Shown: piece after piece, positions 1-6,826 of the stretch
Numbering within the stretch: the stretch's first letter is position 1
How the letters are laid out: each line of letters begins with the position of its first letter
The notes under the pieces: generated by a model
Seen by the model: only the letters and a program-made list of their open reading frames with translations
Told to the model about the DNA's origin: nothing
Databases searched by the model: none
Position numbers and translations under genes: made by a program
Origin: Phycisphaeraceae bacterium
GTDB taxonomy: Bacteria > Planctomycetota > Phycisphaerae > Phycisphaerales > Phycisphaeraceae
Assembly (NCBI GenBank): GCA_020831765.1
Contig: JAFIFY010000073.1
Coordinates: 1-64,000 of the forward strand
Direction: 5' to 3'
Length of the DNA stretch: 64,000 bases

Positions 1-1
1 A

Positions 2-154
2 GTGTCAATCCCGGAGGGTGCCGCCGCCGAAAGCGATGAAGTCACCCCGGCAGCGGAAATCTTCGGCGATCAAAGGCTGACCGGAAGAAAGGGAAACCTT
101 GAAACCATATCCGGGGCTCGCGAACAGAGGCCAGAGGCCACCTTGTCGAAATGA
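2..154 (+). CDS. possible C-terminal end of a protein (5' end outside window)
   Basis: An open frame runs from the left edge to a TGA at 152-154, giving about 50 residues rich in Ala, Glu and Thr. It would be the tail of a gene that begins before the window. Nothing in the translated segment is recognisable, and the call rests only on the open frame and its GC-rich third positions. It could equally be non-coding. Confidence 0.3.
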   Translation: MSIPEGAAAESDEVTPAAEIFGDQRLTGRKGNLETISGAREQRPEATLSK

Positions 155-322
155 TGCCGCAAACTGTGGAATCAGATAGATTTAGGGTGTTTGCGATGTG
201 GTTGGTTGACTTTCCATGTGGCCCTGCCCGCGTAGGTCCACGAATAAAAAACATCATTTCGAGTACAATAATCAGAAGAGTAGAGCGTTTCGACGGAGCC
301 TCCGAATGAAAGGAAATCATCA

Positions 323-2776
323 ATGACTCGGCATGCTTCCAGACCTGGCTCATCCAGCCTCGGCGTCTTCACCGTGATGGTGACTTTTTTGTTTTGCTTT
401 CTGATGACCAGTCCCGGATTTTCGGCCGCGCCGGCTGCTCTGGGAATGTCAAGTCATGCCGGGGATCATGATTTTGCCTTTCCGCGCGAGGAGGGGGTCG
501 AATTGACCTCGTCTGTTGAGCACATTCGGCGTGCGTGGAGCAATCCTACGCATACCGGGTTCATCAAGGGCGGCAGCGGGACGGCGATCCAGTTGTTGGA
601 GGAAGGGTTTTCGCCGGCCTATGGGGAGTCGGCCGGTCCCATCCTTTCCGACGGTGTGTTGCTGGTTTCGTGGAGTCAGCCGAGCGGAGAGGTAAAAGCA
701 GATCTCGATACGATCACCGACCGGTACTTTCGTAACCGAGGCCGTAATGAAAGGCTGCTGGAAACTTACATGCGTGTGGATGCCGACTGGCATACGCTTG
801 CCCTCGATGCCAAGACAGGTGAGAAGCTGTGGCACCGTGTTGAGCGGTCGGCGTCCATCAATTTCGTGAGCAGCAAGCGCAACCATAACGGCATTACCGG
901 CGCGGCTCGCGATGGGGTTTACGTGACGATCACCATTCTTGGGCGGGTGTTTGCCTATGACCTGAAGACCGGGGAAACCCGTTGGACGACGACGCTGGAG
1001 GAATGGAACAAGCTTGCGCAAGGCGCCAAGGATGAACTGATGGCGTCGCGGACCGTTCCAGGTGTGGGTAGGAGCCCGTTTGGCCACAAACGCTCGGGTG
1101 CGTTCATTGTCGATGGTATCGCGGTCCTGCCCGACCTGCGTGGCGGGCTGATTGGTGTACGGCTGCGCGACGGTTCCAAAGTATGGCAGACCGCCCGCGT
1201 TCTTCATGATCAGGCGACACCCCGGCCGTGGCACCATGAGGGTAAGACCTGGCTGGTCTGCCACAATGCCTCTCGACGCGGCAACGGCATCCACTTGATC
1301 GACCCTCTGACCGGGCGGATTCAATGGACTCATGAGGCAGGCTTCAATCCGGGTGAGCTTCTCATGGGTGAGGGTTACATCCTTCTCAATGCCGATCCGA
1401 CGGCGACCCAGCGGTGTGTCTACACGTGCTATAGGCTCACGTTGGAGGGCCCGAAGAAACTGTGGGCCCTGGAGGATACGGCTTCCAATAGTGTCGAAAT
1501 CAGGGCGGACCGCGGGGCCGAGCGTAAGGGGGTGATTCGCGGAGGGATTCTCTATGTCAAATTGGGGGAGAGAAATGAAGGCCGCATGGCATCGGTTGAT
1601 CTGGCGACCGGAAAGGAACTGGATGCGGCACGAGAGCCGGCGGTGAGGAGTGTCGAGAATCAACCCTTTATTGCCGAGGACAAGCTGTTCCTTCAGTTGG
1701 ATTCGTCGCACTCAGGCCAAAACGCCGGGATGCGTGTCTATCAGCTGGGCGAGGCGGGCGAAATCCGCCATTTGGGTCGGGTGATGTACGAGGGTTTGGG
1801 AATTCGACAGATCACCGATTATCAATACCCGATGGAAATGCCGTATGCCGGTGGACGAATGTTTCTTCGGGGTCGCACGCAGATTGCCGCCATTGACCTG
1901 ACGGCAGTTACTGATCCGAAGGCCGAGATGGAGATGGAGCATCTTTTTGGCGGATTTAGGCGGCCGGTCAAAGCCGTCATGTTCGCCGACTCAGACGGGA
2001 TGCTGCGGAACGGCCGGCTGGAAAGTCCTCCGCGGAACGAATTGGGCATCGTGGGTACGCCCAATCATCGTTCGGATGCTTGGACACCGCTGACGCTCGC
2101 TGAAGATGTGAAACTGGGTGCGGCGTTTGAGGTTGAAGCGGAAATCGAATTTGTTGCCTTCTCCTTCCCGGCCATCATCATCATGGAAGCTGCGGGGGCG
2201 GATGAATGGACGGGGAGATGGGTTAGGCGTTTTACAGGCTGGAAGGAAACCATCACACACCAAGGCCGGGTGCATGACAGCAGTCGAGGGGGCTTTAGGC
2301 AGCGTGTGTGGCCGACGGACTGGCTCGAGCATCAGCCCTTGACCGCTTTCTCCGATCTTCCGGAGGGGCAGCAAAGGGTATTCCTCCAATTACACGCCTT
2401 TACCCCGCCGAGCAGAGCAGCAGAGGGTCCGCGCAACATGACGATTTGTCTGGACCACGATGGCCGGCGGGTGGTGGCGGCCGTTGGGGGTGCCTTCAGT
2501 TTCAACCAGTCCTACCACGAGATCGACACGTCTGACCTGGTGGTGACGGACAAGGGAATCAAGGGTACCGCCTTGGTGGTGCTGAATCCGGACCGATGGG
2601 TGCCGGGCGATTCGGTCAACGGGGGCAGCCTGGCCGGTCGAGTGAAGCTGGACATTACCTTCGGCGAGCCCGATGCCGAAGGTATCTATTCGGTCAGTGG
2701 AGCATGGTCTGTGGAGTGGGGATTGAAAACAACCCAGAGTGGTGCGATCCGCGCGAAGCTCTCAGGTACGCCCTGA
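323..2776 (+). CDS. secreted PQQ-type beta-propeller repeat protein
   Basis: 817 residues. The N-terminus has a basic start and a hydrophobic stretch (about residues 14-34) ending near an Ala-rich site, which fits a signal peptide, so the protein is probably exported. The middle part (roughly 130-520) carries blades of the PQQ-binding-like beta-propeller type, seen as repeated segments such as ALDAKTGEKLWH, AYDLKTGETRW and LIDPLTGRIQW. The last 280 residues are beta-rich and not recognised. Planctomycetes carry many such proteins, annotated as outer-membrane PQQ repeat proteins, with roles in surface scaffolding or sugar chemistry mostly untested. It is a distant relative of the product at 6827. 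No catalytic residues can be named. The ATG lies about 10 bases after a GAAAGGAAA purine run. Confidence 0.85.
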   Translation: MTRHASRPGSSSLGVFTVMVTFLFCFLMTSPGFSAAPAALGMSSHAGDHDFAFPREEGVELTSSVEHIRRAWSNPTHTGFIKGGSGTAIQLLEEGFSPAYGESAGPILSDGVLLVSWSQPSGEVKADLDTITDRYFRNRGRNERLLETYMRVDADWHTLALDAKTGEKLWHRVERSASINFVSSKRNHNGITGAARDGVYVTITILGRVFAYDLKTGETRWTTTLEEWNKLAQGAKDELMASRTVPGVGRSPFGHKRSGAFIVDGIAVLPDLRGGLIGVRLRDGSKVWQTARVLHDQATPRPWHHEGKTWLVCHNASRRGNGIHLIDPLTGRIQWTHEAGFNPGELLMGEGYILLNADPTATQRCVYTCYRLTLEGPKKLWALEDTASNSVEIRADRGAERKGVIRGGILYVKLGERNEGRMASVDLATGKELDAAREPAVRSVENQPFIAEDKLFLQLDSSHSGQNAGMRVYQLGEAGEIRHLGRVMYEGLGIRQITDYQYPMEMPYAGGRMFLRGRTQIAAIDLTAVTDPKAEMEMEHLFGGFRRPVKAVMFADSDGMLRNGRLESPPRNELGIVGTPNHRSDAWTPLTLAEDVKLGAAFEVEAEIEFVAFSFPAIIIMEAAGADEWTGRWVRRFTGWKETITHQGRVHDSSRGGFRQRVWPTDWLEHQPLTAFSDLPEGQQRVFLQLHAFTPPSRAAEGPRNMTICLDHDGRRVVAAVGGAFSFNQSYHEIDTSDLVVTDKGIKGTALVVLNPDRWVPGDSVNGGSLAGRVKLDITFGEPDAEGIYSVSGAWSVEWGLKTTQSGAIRAKLSGTP

Positions 2777-3088
2777 TCACATTTGCCGACAGACAACAAA
2801 GGTTCATTCCCCATTGCCGGACGAGGTTTGCTTTACCTCGTGTGTGCGCAACCAACTTCGCGTGAGGTCAGACCTATAACAGAGACAAGTCTCTACCTCC
2901 ATAGCCGTTGGACGGAGCAATCGTGATTCACGGATCATGACCCGAAGATAATTCGGCCGGTCATGGTGGTGTTGGTCTTGGCCGCGCGATCCGCATAGAA
3001 AACCGGCAGTGCCTGACGTTTGGCCCACCTTGGCTGTGGACCAGAGTGGTGATGCACGATTTCGGTGTGGATGCGACTTGCCAGGGAA
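2777..3088. other. intergenic gap with a 7-bp hairpin
   Basis: No credible gene is seen between the convergent genes on either side. A perfect hairpin (ACGAGGT at 2821-2827, ACCTCGT at 2835-2841, 7-base loop) lies 45 bases after the beta-propeller stop codon. It has no T-run, so it may protect the 3' end of the transcript or be a weak terminator. Confidence 0.35.
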
Positions 3089-3898
3089 TCACCACTTGTT
3101 CGGGAACTTGGCGGTTTCAAGAATCGCGATGCCGACGGCCAGAGCCTTCGTTCGCACGTGCTCATCTGGGTGCTTCTCCGCGAGATCTTCGAGGCGGGCC
3201 ATGAGCCGTTTGGAGAAGAGCCAGTCGCGGACGCAGGATCGCGCGGTAGCCGACATTTCCAGACTGTGGTAGGCCCCATTCAGGGTAAGCCCGCCAACAG
3301 CCAGGTTGCCGGCGCAAATGAGCAACTGGTTGATTGCGGCAACCTCCTTGCGATCGATCCACGCGGACAACCGCTCCGGAAGCGACAGCTCAAGAAAGGA
3401 AAACAGCTCCAGCAAGCGAAGCGCATCCCGCGGGCCCGCCCACTCCGGCATCGGCGTCTGAAGCATCGCCTCCCACCAGAGATCAAACCACTGCATCAGA
3501 GCCTCGACCTGATACGGCTTGAAGCGATGCCAGTCGGCTTGGACCATCCAAGTCACGGTCATCCAACGATCAAACGGCGAATAACGAAACGTCGGGTCGT
3601 CGACGCGTGGATGGTCGTACGCCAGCTCGGAGAGAAGCCACGGCAGGAAATACTGCAGTGCTTCGCGATCCTCCGAGTACCAGCAGGCGGCGTGCCAGGC
3701 GAGGTGCTCGTACTCCTCGCCTGTTAGTTCTGTGAGCGTCTTGGTCGCGCCGGCCTCTTCCATCTGCGGATCCAGATCAGCCCAGCCGGAATCGCCGACT
3801 CGCCGGGGAAAGAGGGTGCCAAGGCGGCGGGTCGCCCGCAGCAGATGCGCCTCAGCGGCGTCCCTGTTCAACTGAAGCTGGGATCCGCCCTCGTTCAT
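3089..3898 (-). CDS. hypothetical protein, alpha-helical
   Basis: About 269 residues if translation begins at ATG 3898 (MNEGGSQLQ); the frame stays open upstream to 3988 but the extra residues look non-coding. I do not recognise the family. The sequence is rich in Trp, Leu and Glu, has no signal peptide or membrane segment, and reads as a soluble helical protein, with a C-terminal part (ARLEDLAEKHPDEHVRTKALAV) resembling a HEAT or ARM helix pair. It is transcribed towards the beta-propeller gene and in the same direction as the lipoprotein gene behind it. It is probably cytoplasmic. Function unknown. Confidence 0.7.
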   Translation of the reverse strand: MNEGGSQLQLNRDAAEAHLLRATRRLGTLFPRRVGDSGWADLDPQMEEAGATKTLTELTGEEYEHLAWHAACWYSEDREALQYFLPWLLSELAYDHPRVDDPTFRYSPFDRWMTVTWMVQADWHRFKPYQVEALMQWFDLWWEAMLQTPMPEWAGPRDALRLLELFSFLELSLPERLSAWIDRKEVAAINQLLICAGNLAVGGLTLNGAYHSLEMSATARSCVRDWLFSKRLMARLEDLAEKHPDEHVRTKALAVGIAILETAKFPNKW

Positions 3899-4075
3899 CC
3901 TGTCAGTGTAACCCGCACCGCCGCCCCACGAGAACGGATCGGAAAGCTGATTTCCGACGGCCCGCGGCCCGAGTCTCAAGAGTATCATTGCCCGGCTGGT
4001 CGAAGTCGCGCCCGGCGTGCTCGTGGCGGGCTCACCGGTGCGATCGTGTGGGCCGTTGGTGTGGTTTGCCGTTTC

Positions 4076-4729
4076 TCACCGCATGGCATCGATGTCCAGG
4101 CCGAAGGCTTCCTGGATCGCCCGGCCAAGAACCTGCTCGAACTGCGCGAAGGTCATATCATCGGTGATGTGCTCTCGCGCCTCGTTGATGGCTTGCGAGA
4201 CCGCATTCAGCATGTCGATGCCCGTGTCACGTGATTCGTCGGCTGGACCGGGCATCATCGAATCCACATCCACTTTCCACCGGTCATCGACCCGGATCAG
4301 GAGATCGGTTTCGCCGAAGTCACCACCCATGCTGGCGCGATCGTCCTCGATCTGGACGGGATGGTCATCGAACCAGGCGCGCGTGGTGGGGAAATCGTAG
4401 GCTACCGGGATGGGCTGCTCATCGAGCGAGGCAAGCGCCTCATCGCCCCATCGTCCCTGCACCTCTCGCCGCGTCAGCAGCGAGGCGCGTGCCGTATGGA
4501 AGACCGCTTCGAGCAAAGCCGCATGCTCGGCCGGCTCATGGAACGCGTCCTTGAACCGATCGAGGTCATCTTCCTCGACCGCCAAGTGAATGCTGAGCAG
4601 GGTATTCTCCGGCGTGTCGTAAGTGTAAGTGGTAGGCCCATCGCGCATCTCACACCCCCCGACACCGAGTGTGAAGACGAGTGCCAGCGTCATCAGCGCC
4701 TTCCCCGTGAACAATCCTGCATGCTTCAT
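4076..4729 (-). CDS. putative lipoprotein of unknown function
   Basis: 217 residues from ATG 4729. The start is chosen because it places a typical lipoprotein signal at the N-terminus: MKHAGLF, a hydrophobic run, then a lipobox LGVGGC with Cys26 as the expected lipid-modified residue. The mature part is acidic, with a predicted helical stretch (SIHLAVEEDDLDRFKDAFH) followed by a beta-rich segment ending RVDDRWKVDVDSM. This resembles the small NTF2-like or DUF4878-type lipoproteins that follow a 'PENTLL' start, but I cannot name the family firmly. It should be anchored in a membrane facing the periplasm. It stands alone on the minus strand, just left of the insertion sequence. Confidence 0.75.
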   Translation of the reverse strand: MKHAGLFTGKALMTLALVFTLGVGGCEMRDGPTTYTYDTPENTLLSIHLAVEEDDLDRFKDAFHEPAEHAALLEAVFHTARASLLTRREVQGRWGDEALASLDEQPIPVAYDFPTTRAWFDDHPVQIEDDRASMGGDFGETDLLIRVDDRWKVDVDSMMPGPADESRDTGIDMLNAVSQAINEAREHITDDMTFAQFEQVLGRAIQEAFGLDIDAMR

Positions 4730-4865
4730 AACTCGTGTATCCTGAATCTGAATGAATGAACGCCCCCGTACCATGCGGGCCGCTTAGGGCGCGGTCACAA
4801 ATGGCGTGACCACTTCCGCTCCTACGGCATTGTACGCGGCGTCAGCGTGCCGTTCCATTCGCCGT

Positions 4866-4875
4866 GGGGCGGATA
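4866..4875 (+). repeat. left copy of the 10-bp target-site duplication
   Basis: GGGGCGGATA directly abuts the left inverted repeat of the insertion sequence and recurs exactly at 6204-6213. A perfect 10-base duplication is within the range made by ISAs1-family transposases and shows the element inserted here without later loss of either flank. Confidence 0.9.
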
Positions 4876-4892
4876 CAGGGCGAGGACATTTA
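4876..4892 (+). repeat. left terminal inverted repeat of the IS
   Basis: CAGGGCGAGGACATTTA. Its reverse complement matches 6187-6203 at 15 of 17 bases. The transposase start lies 118 bases inside it. Confidence 0.88.
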
Positions 4893-5010
4893 TCCGGTGG
4901 AATTTTCGGGTTGTCTGTGGTTCGAGGGATTTTGGTGCGAATAATTAGCCGTGATTGCTGGAATCGCGGGCCGCGACGTATCTTGAACCTCTAACGCTGG
5001 GAGTTGTGAC

Positions 5011-6189
5011 ATGGACGTCCATCCCCTGGGCGCTGTGCTGCGCCATTTTCAGGCTGTGCCGGACCCGCGACGCTTCAACGTGACCTACACGCTGCCCCAA
5101 CTACTGAGTTGCACGTTGATGGCGGTACTCTGCCGCTGCGACGACTACGAGGAGATCGCCGGCTGGGTGGAAGCACGCCACCCGTGGCTGGTCCAGGTCT
5201 TGGGGCTGCCCCGGGACCGCACGCCCTGCCGCAAGACCTTCGAACGCCTCTTTCGCCGGCTGGACCCGGCAGCGTTGACACGCTGCTTCATCCATCTGAC
5301 GGCCCGCCTGGCCGAGGCCTCGCGGGGCCGGCTGATCGCGATCGACGGCAAGACGTTGCGTCGCTCGTTCGACCACGCCCACCGGTCGCTGCCGATCCAC
5401 CTGGTCCATGCATGGGACCACGCCAATGGCCTGATGCTCGGGCAGATCGCGGTGGATGACAAGAGCAATGAGATCACGGCGGTGCCGGCCCTCCTGGAAC
5501 TTCTGGATGTGAGCGGGGCGGTGGTGAGCCTGGACGCGATGCACTGCCAGAAGGACACCGCCCGGGCCATCCGCAAAGCCCGGGCCGACTATCTGCTGGC
5601 GGTGAAGGGCAACCAGAAGGCCCTGCATGAAGACCTCAAGCTGTTCTTCGATGATGCCATCGAGCAGGGCGACCCGCTGCTTCTGCATGCGGTCGCCGAG
5701 CCGGACAACAGCCATGGCCGGCTGGATGAACGCCGCGTCTGGGCCAGCGGCGAGGTGGGCTGGCTTCGACGCCGGCACCCTGACTGGACCGACCTTCGCG
5801 GCATCGTCTGCGTCGAGGGACGGAGGCTGGACCTGGCCACCGCCAGCCATTCGGTGCAACGCCGCTACTACCTCACCAGCCTCGACCCCCGCCAGACCGG
5901 CGCCGCGCGGCTGGGCGAACTGGTGCGCGGCCACTGGTCGATCGAAAACAACCTGCACTGGGGCCTGGACACGAGCTTCGGCGATGATGCCGCACGCGTC
6001 CGAAAGGACCACGGTCCGGCCAACCTCGCCGCCATCAAACGCCACGCCCTGAACCTGGTCAAACGATCGACCCCGCAAGCCAGCACAAAGCTCAAGGCCC
6101 GACGCATGAGCCTCAAAAGCCGACGATTTCGATGCAGTCTCAAAGACGACTACCTCATCCAAACACTCACCGGAGGCGACCGTGAGTAA
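5011..6189 (+). CDS. ISAs1-family DDE transposase
   Basis: 392 residues, the usual length for this family. It has the N-terminal DUF4338/H-repeat-type domain (FQAVPDPRR near residue 14) and a transposase DDE_1/ISAs1 core. The acidic residues can be placed: Asp112 in IDGKTLRRS, Asp175 in SLDAMHC and Glu312 in the WSIENNLHW motif, so the enzyme should be active. It cuts and pastes the surrounding element. The stop codon lies inside the right terminal repeat region, as is common in compact insertion sequences. The start follows a purine run (GGGAG) 8 bases upstream. Confidence 0.95.
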   Translation: MDVHPLGAVLRHFQAVPDPRRFNVTYTLPQLLSCTLMAVLCRCDDYEEIAGWVEARHPWLVQVLGLPRDRTPCRKTFERLFRRLDPAALTRCFIHLTARLAEASRGRLIAIDGKTLRRSFDHAHRSLPIHLVHAWDHANGLMLGQIAVDDKSNEITAVPALLELLDVSGAVVSLDAMHCQKDTARAIRKARADYLLAVKGNQKALHEDLKLFFDDAIEQGDPLLLHAVAEPDNSHGRLDERRVWASGEVGWLRRRHPDWTDLRGIVCVEGRRLDLATASHSVQRRYYLTSLDPRQTGAARLGELVRGHWSIENNLHWGLDTSFGDDAARVRKDHGPANLAAIKRHALNLVKRSTPQASTKLKARRMSLKSRRFRCSLKDDYLIQTLTGGDRE

Positions 6190-6203
6190 ATGTCTTCACC
6201 CTG
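6187..6203 (+). repeat. right terminal inverted repeat of the IS
   Basis: TAAATGTCTTCACCCTG, complementary to the left end at 4876-4892 with two mismatches. It overlaps the last codon and stop of the transposase gene. Confidence 0.88.
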
Positions 6204-6213
6204 GGGGCGGATA
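6204..6213 (+). repeat. right copy of the 10-bp target-site duplication
   Basis: GGGGCGGATA, identical to 4866-4875. It is followed at 6216-6228 by GGTGTCAGGCACC, a near-palindrome with GGTG and CACC arms, so the element landed beside a small hairpin-forming site. Confidence 0.9.
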
Positions 6214-6826
6214 TGGGTGTCAGGCACCTTTGTCCTGGCCTTGCGACCCGATCGACTGCGTCCGGCCGTGGCCCAGCCACTCGGCCTGAGCATCACCCTG
6301 CGCTTCATCTCGTTGAGATGACCATCTTCGGCTGTGTGCCGTGCCAGTAAAACGCGGCTCGGGCATTACGCAAGGGGTGCCATCGGGGCGTCGCGATGGC
6401 TCATTGGTGCAGCACATTTGCAGTTCGCGTCTTAGGGTTTACGGAACGCGAAAAGTACATCGACAAATAAACTAGCGCCTGCATTAGGTGTTCAATGCAG
6501 TGCGTTGGCCGATGCGGATGACCGCGCACGGATCGAGTTTGACGGTGTGTTCGAAGGGCGTGCCATGATGGGTCTGAACGAGGCACTCGATGAACCATGG
6601 GAGCACGGATCATGATCTGAAGTGCGATGAGATTCTTGTTACCGGTGGCTTTGCTGATGAGGAGTGCTTCCGCGCTTGAGGTTCCTGCCGACGCCGACAG
6701 CGAAGAAGAGAAGAAGAGTAGGGGGCGAAAGGTGCACATGTATCAGAACTGCGCGGCCATCAAGATGACGGTCCAAAGTACCGCATCGGCCAGGCAGTCG
6801 AGCCCTGTGCGTCGAGGAAAACGAAT
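6214..6826. other. long intergenic stretch, possible degraded minus-strand remnant
   Basis: About 610 bases without a gene I can defend. On the minus strand, 6609 down to a TAA at 6484-6486 reads as a protein-like tail (WFIECLVQTHHGTPFEHTV...) cut off by an upstream stop, which may be the remains of an old gene. The rest holds only short frames. The region probably also contains the promoter for the PQQ gene at 6827. Confidence 0.3.

Larger units (their letters stand above)
4876..6203 (+). mobile_element. complete ISAs1-family insertion sequence (1,328 bp)
   Basis: The element is bounded by imperfect 17-base terminal inverted repeats (left 4876-4892, right 6187-6203, 15 of 17 positions matching) and by an exact 10-base direct repeat outside them. 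It carries one full-length DDE transposase. All expected parts are present, so it looks intact and fairly recent. It sits in the gap between the lipoprotein gene and the large PQQ gene and does not interrupt a gene I can recognise. Confidence 0.92.

Noticed and set aside
449-1711. 420-codon open frame on the minus strand
   Set aside because: Antisense to the first beta-propeller gene; no start signal or conserved pattern.
2935-3088. Extension of a minus-strand frame beyond the gene at 3089 (ending GRIIFGS)
   Set aside because: Different frame from the supported gene and no recognisable family; I could not link it to a transposase or other remnant.
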